Notes: a model not told the origin generated them from the sequence alone. 42,082 nt of DNA from Streptosporangiaceae bacterium (GCA_025964695.1 JAOPYK010000141.1:1-42082); one strand, 5' to 3'; positions 16,160 through 27,600 are shown, counted from the stretch's first letter. Numbers and translations: made by a program.

Positions 16160-17785
16160 GTGAAGGCGTGGAAGAGGCGCATCCGCCGCGCGCTCGGTAC
16201 GTTGCGTCGCGTGCTGCGCGGCGGGCTGCGTCGGGCCTACACCCGGTGGCGCCGTTCGATCCAGGTGCGGATCGTGACGACGACACTGGTCATCTCGGCG
16301 GCGGCGGTGGCCCTGCTCGGCGTCTTCCTGATGCAGCAGATCACCACGGCCCTGCTCGACGCCAAGGAAAAGACGGCGGTGCTCCAGCTCGACGAGGGCC
16401 TGGGCATCGCGCAGTCGGAGCTGTCCCGGACGGGCGTCGACGACACCGAGACCAAGCTCGAGGACATCGCCAACCAGCTCAAGGCGCGTAGCGGGACGTT
16501 CGGCCTCTACGAGGTCTACATCCGCGACACCGACGACCCCCTGTCCGGTGGCTTCGCGACCAACGAGCTGCGGAGCGACAGCATTCCCAAACGGCTCCGC
16601 GACCAGCTCCAGAAGGACGTCAACGGCACCCGGGAGCGGACCTACGGTGAGCTGAGCTACATCGGCCACAATCCGGTGGCGGGATTGATCGTGGGCGCCC
16701 GGGTGGGCCGGTTCGAGCTCTACTACCTGTTCCCGCTGACCCAGGAGCAGCAGACGATCACCGAGGTGCAGCGCACCCTGGTCGGTGTCAGCGCCGGGCT
16801 GGTGCTGCTGCTGGCCGCCATCGCCTCCCTGGTCACCCGGCAGGTCGTGATCCCGGTACGGCTCGCCGCGCAGGCCGCCGAGCGGCTCGCCGCCGGACGG
16901 CTCGAAGAGCGGATGAAGGTCCGCGGCGAGGACGATCTGGCCCTGCTGGCCGCCTCGTTCAACGGGATGGCCGCGACCCTGCAGGAGAAGCTCGCCGCGC
17001 TGGAGGGGCTGTCCCAGGTGCAGCGGCTGTTCGTCTCGGACGTCTCGCACGAGCTGCGCACCCCGCTCACCACGATCCGGATCGCCGCGGACATGCTCTA
17101 CGAGCACCGTGAGGACTTCGAGGCGTCGGTGAACCGGTCGGCCGAGCTGCTGCAGAGCCAGCTGGAGCGCTTCGAGTCGCTGCTCGCCGACCTGCTGGAG
17201 ATCAGCCGGCACGACGCGGGCGCGGCGACCCTGGACGCCGAGTCCGTGGACCTGCGCGACCTCGTGCTGCGCGCCGTCGGCGACATCGAGGACCTGGCCG
17301 AGCGCAAGGACAGCAAGCTGCTCCTCCAGCTGCCCGGCGAACCCTGCATGGCCGAGGTCGATCGCCGCCGGGTGGAACGTATCCTGAGGAACCTCCTGGT
17401 CAACGCGGTGGAGCACGGCGAGGGCGAGGACCTGGTGGTGACCGTGGCCGCCGACCGGGACGCGGTGGCCGTCGCGGTACGCGACCACGGGGTGGGGCTC
17501 AAGCCGGGGGAGGCGCAGATGGTCTTCGACCGTTTCTGGCGGGCCGATCCGGCCCGGGCCCGCACCACCGGGGGCACCGGTCTGGGGCTGTCCATCTCCC
17601 GGGAGGACGCCCAGTTGCACGGCGGCTGGCTGCAGGCCTGGGGTGAGCCGGGTGTGGGTTCACAGTTCCGGCTGTCCCTGCCTCGGGTGGCCGGGGAAGA
17701 GCTGCGCGGTTCGCCGCTCCCGCTCGTACCGCCCGACGTCGAGCTGACCCGCGCCCCCTTCGCCGGGCTGGAGCTGGGCGAATGA
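16160..17785 (+). CDS. mtrB: Sensor histidine kinase MtrB
   Basis: 541 residues from a GTG. A basic N-terminus (1-38) is followed by TM1 (about 39-58), an extracytoplasmic sensor (about 59-200), TM2 (about 205-226), HAMP (227-280), and HisKA with His297 in VSHELRTPLT. The HATPase domain has the N box NLLVNAVEHG (Asn415), DHGVGL and GGTGLGLS (471-478). Complete and of normal length. It phosphorylates MtrA, and its C-terminal tail (about 505-541) runs beyond the ATPase domain. Its stop overlaps the lpqB ATG, and LpqB is known to modulate MtrB in mycobacteria and streptomycetes. Confidence 0.96.
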   Translation: MKAWKRRIRRALGTLRRVLRGGLRRAYTRWRRSIQVRIVTTTLVISAAAVALLGVFLMQQITTALLDAKEKTAVLQLDEGLGIAQSELSRTGVDDTETKLEDIANQLKARSGTFGLYEVYIRDTDDPLSGGFATNELRSDSIPKRLRDQLQKDVNGTRERTYGELSYIGHNPVAGLIVGARVGRFELYYLFPLTQEQQTITEVQRTLVGVSAGLVLLLAAIASLVTRQVVIPVRLAAQAAERLAAGRLEERMKVRGEDDLALLAASFNGMAATLQEKLAALEGLSQVQRLFVSDVSHELRTPLTTIRIAADMLYEHREDFEASVNRSAELLQSQLERFESLLADLLEISRHDAGAATLDAESVDLRDLVLRAVGDIEDLAERKDSKLLLQLPGEPCMAEVDRRRVERILRNLLVNAVEHGEGEDLVVTVAADRDAVAVAVRDHGVGLKPGEAQMVFDRFWRADPARARTTGGTGLGLSISREDAQLHGGWLQAWGEPGVGSQFRLSLPRVAGEELRGSPLPLVPPDVELTRAPFAGLELGE

Positions 17786-19584
17786 GGGCGACTCCCCGGT
17801 TCGCGCACCGGGCACCGGTCCACCTGATGGTGGTGGCGGTGCTGGTGTGCGCCGGATGCGCCACGGTGCCGACCGGCGGACGCGTGGTGAGCGGCCGGCC
17901 CGCCCAGCGCGCCGAGCCGATCGACGACCCGTACGTACGGATGATCCCGGTGGCGCCCGGCAAGGACTGGGCGCCGGACCGGATCGTCGAGGGCTTCCTG
18001 GCCGCCTCGGCCGGTTTCGACGACCAGCACAAGGTGGCGCGGGAGTACCTGGCGCCGGGCGTGGTGTGGCAGCCGGATCCACGGCCCGTGGTGACCGTGT
18101 ACGACAAGCAGACCAACGTCCTGGCCACCAGCAAGCCCGACGACCCCTCCAGCGTGGTCAGCGTGCGCGGCGCCCAGCTCGGCCGGATCGGTTCGGACGG
18201 CCAGTACCAAGCCGACGCCAGGACGCTCGACCAGACCTTCCGCCTGGCCAAGAACGCCCAGGGACAGTGGCGGATCAGCGAGCTTCCGGAGCGGCTGACC
18301 AACAGCCTGCTGCTCAGCACGCGGGACGTCGCCCGGGCCTTCCGGACCCGCAACCTGTATTTCTTCGCGCCCGACGCCAAGGTCCTGGTGCCCAACCCGG
18401 TCTTCCTGCCCCTGGTCATCCGCCGGGATCTGCCCGCCCAGATCGTGGTGGCCGAGCTCAACGGCCCGACCGCGTGGCTCTCCCATGCCGTCACGACCTG
18501 GTTCCCCACCGGCACGCGGCTGCTCGGCGGCGTCGACGTCACCGACGGGATCGCGACGGTCAATCTCAGCCGTGAGGCCTGGCGGGGCAACCAGCAGGGC
18601 ATGTCCGCGCAGCTGATGTGGGCGCTCAAGCAGTTGTCCGAGGTCAAGGGCATGCGGTTGCAGATCGACGGCAAGACCGTCAATCCTGGGCTACCGGATC
18701 CGAACCAGTCGCCCAGCGACTGGGCGCGCAACGACCCGGACTCCACCGCGGGCGAGACGTTCCAGCCGGTGTACCTGCGTGATCCCGAGGGACGCGTGGA
18801 GGAACTGGCGGGCAACAGGACGAGTAAGGTGCCGCCGCTCGTCCGGATCCGGCTGTTCGAGCCGGCCGTCTCGCTGGACGCGCACCAGGTCGCCGGCCTG
18901 ACCAAGGCGCACGACGGGGTCCTGATGGGCGACCTGACCTCGGGCCCGTCGATACAGAAGATCCTCAACGCCGGGCAGGCCGGGTCCAAGTTCACCCAGC
19001 CGTCCTGGGACCGGCTCGGCAACCTGTGGGTGGTCGAGACGACCAACGACCACTCCTGGCTGTGGATCAAGGAGCCGGGCAAGGCTCCGGTCCGGGTCGA
19101 TCACTGGGACCTCGGCGGCTCCAAGGTGCTGGCCCTGCGGGTCGCCCGCGACGGCGTACGGGTGGCGGCGATCGTCCAGGTGGACAAGCACGCCCAGATC
19201 CGGCTGGGCCGTATCGCGGGGTACGGGACCGGGAACCTCACCGCCGACAACTTCCTGCCCATCAGCTCGGACGTGGACGCGATCGATCTCGCCTGGGCCG
19301 ACGCCGACGAACTGGCCGTTCTCGGCAGGACCGATCAGGCCGGCCAGGCCCTGCCGTACACCGTTCCGGTCAGCGGCGGATCGAGCCGTCCGATCGGCAC
19401 CGGCACCCAGGGCAACATGCGCACGATCACCGCGGCGCCCAACTCACCGGTGCTCGTCAGCGGCCAGGTCACCGGCAAGGACTCCACCGCCGACCAGGTG
19501 TGCCGGCTGCACGACCCCAATGACCTGCTGTTCAGTCAGTGGGATTGCCCGATCGCCGGTGCCGATCCGGTCTATCCCGGATAG
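17782..19584 (+). CDS. lpqB: Lipoprotein LpqB, MtrAB accessory protein
   Basis: 600 residues. The signal peptide has a hydrophobic core VHLMVVAVLV and candidate lipidation at Cys26 (CAGC; the -3 residue is Cys rather than the usual Leu). An N-terminal domain (about 35-190) leads to a GerMN domain (about 200-310; VVAELNGPTAWLSHAV, GIATVNLSREA). A C-terminal beta-propeller-like LpqB domain (about 350-600) has repeated W-x-x-x-G-N-L-W-V style strands. It sits outside the membrane and interacts with the MtrB sensor. It starts with ATGA overlap on mtrB, giving a three-gene operon. Confidence 0.95.
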   Translation: MRATPRFAHRAPVHLMVVAVLVCAGCATVPTGGRVVSGRPAQRAEPIDDPYVRMIPVAPGKDWAPDRIVEGFLAASAGFDDQHKVAREYLAPGVVWQPDPRPVVTVYDKQTNVLATSKPDDPSSVVSVRGAQLGRIGSDGQYQADARTLDQTFRLAKNAQGQWRISELPERLTNSLLLSTRDVARAFRTRNLYFFAPDAKVLVPNPVFLPLVIRRDLPAQIVVAELNGPTAWLSHAVTTWFPTGTRLLGGVDVTDGIATVNLSREAWRGNQQGMSAQLMWALKQLSEVKGMRLQIDGKTVNPGLPDPNQSPSDWARNDPDSTAGETFQPVYLRDPEGRVEELAGNRTSKVPPLVRIRLFEPAVSLDAHQVAGLTKAHDGVLMGDLTSGPSIQKILNAGQAGSKFTQPSWDRLGNLWVVETTNDHSWLWIKEPGKAPVRVDHWDLGGSKVLALRVARDGVRVAAIVQVDKHAQIRLGRIAGYGTGNLTADNFLPISSDVDAIDLAWADADELAVLGRTDQAGQALPYTVPVSGGSSRPIGTGTQGNMRTITAAPNSPVLVSGQVTGKDSTADQVCRLHDPNDLLFSQWDCPIAGADPVYPG

Positions 19585-19609
19585 CCCGCTTCCGCGGTCG
19601 TCCAGGGAG

Positions 19610-19630
19610 TTGTCCACAGGGTGTGGACAG
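19610..19630. promoter_or_regulatory. Inverted pair of DnaA-box-like 9-mers
   Basis: TTGTCCACA (19610-19618) on the plus strand equals the actinomycete DnaA-box consensus. CTGTCCACA on the minus strand (19630-19622) is one base off. The perfect core is TGTCCACA-ggg-TGTGGACA. It lies in the lpqB-comF gap, 40 to 60 bases before the preferred comF start. Confidence 0.55.
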
Positions 19631-19668
19631 CCTGTCGTGATCGGCTCCGTTCCGGCAGGGTCTGGGTC

Positions 19669-20427
19669 ATGGGGCTACTGGGGGAGTTGCTCGATCTGGT
19701 GCTGCCGCAGCTGTGCGCCGGTTGCGGCACGCTGCCCGGGCTGCTCTGCGTGGGGTGCCGCGAGCGGCTGAGCGGCCCTGTGCGGCTCGCATGGCCCTCG
19801 CCCGCCCCCGCGGGGCTGCCGACGCCGTACGCGGCCGCTGCGTACGACGGGGCGGTGCGCAGGATGATCGTGGCGCACAAAGAGTCGGGCCGGATGGGTC
19901 TCGCCCGGTATCTCGGGGCGTCCCTGGCGCTCAGCGCGCTGTCCGCGGCACGGATGCACGGCCCGTTCCCCGTGATCGGGCCCGAGGACGCGGACCCGGA
20001 AGATCCAGGTCGGCGAGCCCACGAGGTCGTGCTGGTGCCGGTGCCCTCGGCGCGCGCCGCCGTACGGGCCCGCGGGCACGACCCGGCGCTGCGCATCACC
20101 GCGGCGGCGGTCCGCGAGCTTCGCGCCGGGGGCCTGCCCGCCCGCTGCCTGGACGTCCTCGTGCAGAGGCGCGGCGTGGCCGACCAGGCGGGGCTGACCG
20201 CGGCGGAGCGGCTGGCCAACCTGGCCGGTGCGTTGTCGGTGCCGCGCCCGGCGGCCATCCGGGCCCGGCGGTTGGTCGTCGTGGACGACGTGATCACCAC
20301 CGGTGCGACGCTCGCCGAGGCGGCCCGGGCGTTGCGGGCGGCCGGGGCGGAGGTGCTCGCGGTCGCGGTGGTCGCGGCCACGCCGCGTGATCATGACCGC
20401 AGGGCGGCCTCACGGAGCCCGGCGTGA
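19669..20427 (+). CDS. comF: ComF family phosphoribosyltransferase-like protein
   Basis: 252 residues. An N-terminal zinc-finger-like segment with two CxxC pairs (CAGCGTLPGLLCVGC, about 16-30) is joined to a type I phosphoribosyltransferase fold. The PRPP loop is VVVDDVITTGATL (about 204-216), and the family motif VLVPVPSARAAVRARGHD lies mid-protein. ComF proteins assist DNA uptake in naturally competent bacteria; in actinomycetes the role is undefined. ATG 19669 is used here; GTG 19621 would add 16 residues and would place the DnaA-box-like repeat within about ten bases of the start codon. Confidence 0.9.
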   Translation: MGLLGELLDLVLPQLCAGCGTLPGLLCVGCRERLSGPVRLAWPSPAPAGLPTPYAAAAYDGAVRRMIVAHKESGRMGLARYLGASLALSALSAARMHGPFPVIGPEDADPEDPGRRAHEVVLVPVPSARAAVRARGHDPALRITAAAVRELRAGGLPARCLDVLVQRRGVADQAGLTAAERLANLAGALSVPRPAAIRARRLVVVDDVITTGATLAEAARALRAAGAEVLAVAVVAATPRDHDRRAASRSPA

Positions 20428-21119
20428 CGGCCCCTTCCAGGACCAGAGGGCGGCTGCCCCCGCGGAGGCGATTCCCGATGGCCGGTTACCTTGCGTAAGC
20501 AGGCGCTGGGCCGCACTTATCGGGATATGTCGGGCGAGACACGCCCGCGAAGTCACGGCCGGTCATAGTTTTCGTACGGTTTCCCAAACTCATCCGGCGG
20601 TGATGTCGTCACGACCTGGGTCGGCTCTCCGGCCTGGAACGCCCAGCAGACGGGGCCTCTCACCGTTCGTGACGCGCGGGCCCTCGCGGAGCGTGATCCG
20701 GGCGATGACCGTCCGTGAGTTTTTGTAGCGTTCACCCCCCTGACATTCGTCGCGCGAGGGGTTAGCGTTCAGGACATGGCACCCGCCCGGGTCCGTGGTT
20801 GCGTCGGAGCACGGTGTTCATCGAGAGCACCGCTGGTCCGGCAAGCCGATGCCAGCCGCAGGCGAAGCGGTCCACGTAAGGCGACTTCTCGTCGACCGAT
20901 CACGGTGTGGCTTAGAAGTAAGTCCTGCCTCGCCGGAGGATCAGATATCCCCCGTACCGAGAGAAGAGCAGTAGCGGCGAAAGCGCCGCGAGACTTTCAG
21001 CAGGCGGATGTGGGGACGAAGACCAGGTCGGCCGGGCGGGTGCCTCCCCGTAGATCGGGAGCCCAGTTTTGAGGGGCTCCCAGGTGGACATTCAGTTCCC
21101 AAGAGAAGGGGGGTCCCAG
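20428..21119 (+). other. Long intergenic region, probable structured leader of hpf
   Basis: 692 bases without a supported gene. A good promoter at 20740-20768 would give a leader of roughly 345 bases. In the leader are a hairpin CGGTGTTC (20812-20819)-ATCGA-GAGCACCG (20825-20832) and a perfect hairpin GCGGCG (20974-20979)-AAAG-CGCCGC (20984-20989). Codons of the one open frame (20776-21072) show no GC bias at third positions, so I read it as non-coding. The left half, upstream of the promoter, holds nothing I can name. Confidence 0.5.
20740..20768 (+). promoter_or_regulatory. Promoter for hpf
   Basis: CTGACA (20740-20745), 17-base spacer, TAGCGT (20763-20768). The predicted start is near 20775, about 345 bases before the hpf GTG. 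Confidence 0.5.
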
Positions 21120-21127
21120 GTGGACAT
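21078..21127 (+). repeat. Duplicated translation-start segment of hpf
   Basis: The 14-mer TCCCAGGTGGACAT occurs at 21078-21091 and 21114-21127, 36 bases apart and therefore in frame. Each copy contains a GTG and is preceded by a purine-rich stretch (GAGGGG; GAAGGGGGG). Confidence 0.85.
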
Positions 21128-21788
21128 CATCGTTAAGGGCCGCCGCACGGACGTGAACGACAGGTTCCGTCGGCATGTCGACACCAAACTGGCCAAGATC
21201 GAAAAACTGGACCAGAAGGTCATCCGGGTGGATGTGGAGGTGTCCCAGGAGCGCAATCCCCGACAGGCCGACCGGCGAGAGCGGGTGGAGCTCACCATTC
21301 TCTCGCGAGGCCCGGTGATCCGGGCGGAGGCCGCTGCCGACGACCGTTACGCAGCGCTCGACCTGGCACTCGACAAGCTCGACTCACGCCTGCGGCGAAT
21401 GGCGGATCGCCGCAAGGTGCACCACGGGAACCACACCCCGCCCAGGCTCGCCACGATGGAGCCGCCGCCCGACGCCGCCCCGGAGATGGTGACCAGCGTC
21501 GCCGTGCCCAGGAAGGCGGCCGTCGCAGAGCGCGATAGAGACGTGTACGCACCGGCGCCCGAGATCGATGACCACATTCTCCCGATAGCGATGGAGGGCG
21601 ACGGTCCTGTGGTGCTCCGCGAGAAGTTCCACAAGGCCGAGCCGATGAACATCGAGCAGGCCCTCTTCGAGATGGAACTCGTCGGCCATGACTTCTTCCT
21701 GTTCCGTGATACTGGGAACGGTCAGCCGAGCGTCGTCTACCGGCGGGTCGGATGGGACTACGGCGTCATCCGTCTCGTCGAAGAGTGA
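21120..21788 (+). CDS. hpf: Long-form ribosome hibernation promoting factor
   Basis: 222 residues. The N-terminal S30AE domain (about 1-110; VDIIVKGRRTDVNDRFRRHV, KLAKIEKLD) is joined by a Pro/Ala linker to the C-terminal dimerisation domain (about 160-222; EKFHKAEPMNIEQALFEMELVGHDFFLF). Long HPF pairs two 70S ribosomes into inactive 100S dimers in stationary phase or stress. The start at GTG 21120 gives the family's usual N-terminus and has GGGGGG seven bases upstream. An in-frame GTG at 21084, in a duplicated copy of the start region, would add 12 residues. Confidence 0.93.
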   Translation: MDIIVKGRRTDVNDRFRRHVDTKLAKIEKLDQKVIRVDVEVSQERNPRQADRRERVELTILSRGPVIRAEAAADDRYAALDLALDKLDSRLRRMADRRKVHHGNHTPPRLATMEPPPDAAPEMVTSVAVPRKAAVAERDRDVYAPAPEIDDHILPIAMEGDGPVVLREKFHKAEPMNIEQALFEMELVGHDFFLFRDTGNGQPSVVYRRVGWDYGVIRLVEE

Positions 21789-22007
21789 TGTGCCGCTTGC
21801 GTCACGTCACCGCCCCGACCGTGCCATGATCTAGAAAGCCGTGAGCGGAGAATCCGGGCGCGTGGCCGCGGGTGATCTCAGGGTCGCCCTCGGGCGGACG
21901 CGGAAGGCGTCGTCGAGGTCGGCCCGCGGGCCCGCGGCCGGCGCCCGGACCGAAGCCATCAAGGCAATCCCCCGCATGGGCGCCTCGGTGAGGAGGAGCA
22001 GGTGAGC

Positions 22008-22790
22008 GTGAACCCCGAGTCTCGCGGCGCGACCTCAGGTGGCGGGCCCCGCCCGCCGGTCGTCCCCCGGCAGGGAGCCGGCCATGACACCGACGCATCC
22101 GCAGAGGGCGCCGGTGGCCCACCGGGCGAGCCCATCCGGGTGCTGATCGTCGACGATCACGCCCTCTTCCGCCGCGGGCTGGAGATGGTCCTCGCGGGCG
22201 AGGACGGCATCGAGGTGGTCGGTGAGGGCAGTGACGGTCACGAGGCGGTCCAGAAGGCCGGCGACCTGCTGCCCGACATCGTCCTCATGGACATCCGGAT
22301 GCCGCGGCGCAGCGGCATCGAGGCGTGCGCGGCGATCAAGGAGGCGGTGCCCAGCGCCAAGATCGTCATGCTGACCATCAGTGACGAGGAGGAGGACCTC
22401 TTCGAGGCGATCAAGGCGGGGGCCACCGGTTACCTCCTGAAGGAGATCGCCATCGACGAGGTCCCGCAGGCGGTGCACGCCGTGCACGGCGGCCAGTCGC
22501 TGATCAGCCCGTCCATGGCCTCCAAGCTCATCACCGAATTCGCCTCGCTGGCCAAGCGGAGCGAGGAGCGCCGGCAGCAGGTGCCGGCTCCCAAGCTGAC
22601 CGACCGGGAGATGGAGGTGCTCCGCCTCGTCGCCAGGGGGCTGGGCAACCGCGAGATCGCCAAGGAACTGTTCATCTCCGAGAACACGGTGAAGAACCAC
22701 GTCCGCAACATCCTGGAGAAGCTGCAACTGCACTCCCGGATGGAGGCCGTGGTCTACGCCGTCAGGGAGAAGCTGCTCGAGATCACCTGA
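22008..22790 (+). CDS. Orphan NarL/FixJ-type response regulator
   Basis: 260 residues. A 40-residue Gly/Pro-rich N-terminal extension precedes the receiver domain: IRVLIVDDHALFRRGLEMVL, phospho-Asp in DIVLMDIRMP, Thr in IVMLTISDE, Lys in GYLLKEIA. The C-terminal LuxR-type helix-turn-helix is LTDREMEVLRLVARGLGNREIAKELFISENTVKNHV. No histidine kinase is adjacent. The same regulator sits between hpf and secA in Streptomyces, so orphan status is conserved. The GGAGGAG (21992-21998) suits GTG 22008; GTG 22002 is also in frame but only three bases away. Confidence 0.93.
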   Translation: MNPESRGATSGGGPRPPVVPRQGAGHDTDASAEGAGGPPGEPIRVLIVDDHALFRRGLEMVLAGEDGIEVVGEGSDGHEAVQKAGDLLPDIVLMDIRMPRRSGIEACAAIKEAVPSAKIVMLTISDEEEDLFEAIKAGATGYLLKEIAIDEVPQAVHAVHGGQSLISPSMASKLITEFASLAKRSEERRQQVPAPKLTDREMEVLRLVARGLGNREIAKELFISENTVKNHVRNILEKLQLHSRMEAVVYAVREKLLEIT

Positions 22791-22824
22791 TCCACGGCCT
22801 CCGGCGGCGGTGACAGGGCCGTCG

Positions 22825-24075
22825 TCAGCTGAGGTCTGCCTGGGTGATGAGGGGCATGGCCTGGCGGATGTGGGAGCTGAGGGCCGGCGGAAGCACGGTC
22901 TCCACCCGTACGTCGTGACAGCCCACCCAGCCGGCCGCCTGCCACAGCGCCGTGCGCAGGGCGGCCACGGCGGCCTCCGCTCTCGGCCGGGTGCTCACCG
23001 CCCGTGGCTCGAAGGACACCTGCCGGGCGACCAGCGTCCCGCCCTCCCGCGCGGGGTCCACCCGCCCGATCAGCCTGCCGCCGGCCAGCAGCGGCATCGT
23101 GAAGTAGCCGTGCACGCGCTTTTCCTTGGGGACATATGCCTCCAGGCGATGGTCGAAGCCGAACATCCGGGAGGTTCTCCGGCGATCCCACACGAGCGAG
23201 TCGAATGGTGACAGCAGGGTGGTCCGGTGCCGGCCGCGGACCGGACCGGCGAGCGCCGCCGGGTCCGCCCAGGTACCGCCCCGCCAGCCGGGGACGGTCA
23301 CCGGCACCAGCCCGGTGGCGCCCACCACGGCGTCGACCTGGTCGCCCTTGATGCGGTAGTAGTCGGCCAGATCCGCCCGGGTGGCCACGCCGAGCGCGAT
23401 GCCGGCCCGGCCGACCAGCCGGGTCAGGCACTCCTCGTCGCTCACGGTCCGGTCCAGCAACCCGGCGGGCACCACCCGCTCCGGGAGGTCGTAGACCCGC
23501 CGCCAGCCGATCCGGCGGACGCAGACCACCTCGCCGATGTCGAGCAGCCACTCCACCGCGACCTTCACCTCGGACCAGTCCCACCACTCGCCGCCGCCCG
23601 GTCCCGACCGGGCGCGGCCGCCGCCCAGGTCTCCCGTGGTCAGCGGGCCGTCGGCACGCAGCCGCTCCAGCACCTGGTCACAGGCCTTTTCCGGCACCTT
23701 GTGCCACCGCCGCCCACGCGCCCGGAAGGCGCGGCGGCGGAACTCGAAGTGCGGCCACTCGTCGATCGGGAGCACACAGGCGGCATGGGCCCAGTATTCG
23801 AAAGTGGCGTCCGCCCCCCAGTAGGCGGTCTCGATGGAGTCCCGCCCGATCTGGCCCAGCCGGGCGTACGGCACGAGCTCATGCGAGCGGGCCAGCACGG
23901 AGATGGTGTCGAGCTGGACGGCACCGAGCCGCTCCAGCATTCCCGCTACCCCGCCCCGGCGCCCGTCGGTGCCGAGCAGCCCCTGGGCGCGTAGCTGAAT
24001 GCGCCGGGCCTCGTCGGCGGTGATCTCAATGGGCGCCACGGGGGCGGTGGGGGCAATGGGGGAAATAGGGGTCAC
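22825..24075 (-). CDS. Winged-helix protein of the YcaQ/AlkX DNA glycosylase family (HTH_42)
   Basis: 416 residues. Typical family features: ITADEARRIQLRAQGLLG near the start, LGAVQLDTISVLARSHELVPYARLG containing the catalytic-type Q-hydrophobic-D motif (QLD), EYWAHAACVLPIDEWPHF, and SPFDSLVWDRRRTSRMFGFDHRLEAYVPKEKRVHGYF. In characterised members the QxD motif marks the AlkX/YcaQ branch, which unhooks DNA interstrand crosslinks, while QxQ marks AlkZ, which deals with azinomycin-type adducts. Function here is by family. No Shine-Dalgarno sequence precedes any start. GTG 24075 lies seven bases after a TACGAT -10, so a leaderless message starting there is most likely; GTG 24099 is an alternative. 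Confidence 0.85.
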   Translation of the reverse strand: MTPISPIAPTAPVAPIEITADEARRIQLRAQGLLGTDGRRGGVAGMLERLGAVQLDTISVLARSHELVPYARLGQIGRDSIETAYWGADATFEYWAHAACVLPIDEWPHFEFRRRAFRARGRRWHKVPEKACDQVLERLRADGPLTTGDLGGGRARSGPGGGEWWDWSEVKVAVEWLLDIGEVVCVRRIGWRRVYDLPERVVPAGLLDRTVSDEECLTRLVGRAGIALGVATRADLADYYRIKGDQVDAVVGATGLVPVTVPGWRGGTWADPAALAGPVRGRHRTTLLSPFDSLVWDRRRTSRMFGFDHRLEAYVPKEKRVHGYFTMPLLAGGRLIGRVDPAREGGTLVARQVSFEPRAVSTRPRAEAAVAALRTALWQAAGWVGCHDVRVETVLPPALSSHIRQAMPLITQADLS

Positions 24076-24082
24076 GCCGCCG

Positions 24083-24110
24083 ATCGTACGTCCCGACACC
24101 GACAAAGCAA
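24083..24110 (-). promoter_or_regulatory. Promoter for a leaderless alkX-like transcript
   Basis: On the minus strand TTGCTT (24110-24105), 16-base spacer, TACGAT (24088-24083). GTG 24075 follows after seven bases. Confidence 0.45.
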
Positions 24111-24132
24111 TGAAGCCGGTGTCAGGCCGTGC

Positions 24133-24474
24133 TCATCCGTGCGGGAGTTCCTGGGGGTCGGTGCGGGTGGGCTTGTCGATGGTCTCTCCGTGCGAACCGC
24201 CGCGCAGGCCGGGCCCTTCCGAACCGAAGGCCGACTTGTCGGTGAGCTCCGGGATGACGCGTGGCGCGTCCACCACGACATCGCCCAGGATGCCGACGGC
24301 CAGTCCGAACACCCCACCGGCCGCGACGACGGCAAGGCCGATCCAGAAGGTCGGCCAGGAGGGTCCCGTCATCAGCCCGGCGCCGCCGATCGCGAATCCC
24401 GCGATCATCACGCCCACCGCGATCCATGACGTGGGCCGGCCACCGTGAGAACCTTGGTCGTGGTCTTGCGCCAT
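24133..24474 (-). CDS. Small two-helix membrane protein, HGxxPAAW type
   Basis: 113 residues. N-terminus MAQDHDQGSHGGRPTSW matches the HGxxPAAW pattern of small actinobacterial membrane proteins (here HGGRPTSW). Two membrane helices follow (about 18-37 and 45-66; IAVGVMIAGFAIGGAGLM, FWIGLAVVAAGGVFGLAVGI), then a hydrophilic tail of about 45 residues. No known function. ATG 24474 is supported by an AGAGGG shortly upstream on the minus strand. It is divergent from secA and lies upstream of the AlkX-like gene on the same strand. Confidence 0.75.
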   Translation of the reverse strand: MAQDHDQGSHGGRPTSWIAVGVMIAGFAIGGAGLMTGPSWPTFWIGLAVVAAGGVFGLAVGILGDVVVDAPRVIPELTDKSAFGSEGPGLRGGSHGETIDKPTRTDPQELPHG

Positions 24475-24701
24475 CGTCCCTCTCTCCGTTGTTAGGGGTC
24501 CTGCGGACTCCTCCCAAAATCTTCCGCTAAAGGCCGAGCTGAAACAGCCCGGTTCAAAGAGCGGCGCAGATTGCGTCACGGGCTGGCCTCTACCATCCTT
24601 GGACTCGCCTACGATGGCAGCGTACGCGTGGTGTGTCACCGTTGATCGCCGGAACCGTTGCCACACACCGGGCCACACGAATCTGCAAGGAGCTTCCGAG
24701 A

Positions 24702-27518
<2,817 letters not shown>

Positions 27519-27531
27519 CCCACCGTTCCTG

Positions 27532-27570
27532 AGAACGGCCTCCCCGGACCCCGGGGAGGCCGTTCTTTGT
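27532..27570 (+). terminator. Rho-independent terminator of secA
   Basis: 16-bp perfect stem AGAACGGCCTCCCCGG (27532-27547) and CCGGGGAGGCCGTTCT (27551-27566), loop ACC, followed by TTTGT within and after the stem. It begins 14 bases after the secA stop. Confidence 0.95.
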
Positions 27571-27600
27571 GCGGCCGCTCTGCACCGTCGTCCCTTGCCT

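Noticed and set aside
15428-17620. A 730-codon minus-strand frame opposite mtrA-mtrB
   Set aside because: Antisense mirror of a GC-rich gene; mtrA and mtrB motifs are complete on the plus strand.
20776-21072. 98-codon frame starting exactly where the predicted hpf transcript begins (possible leaderless small protein)
   Set aside because: Codons have many A/T third positions and an Arg/Ser-rich product without pattern; more likely untranslated leader.
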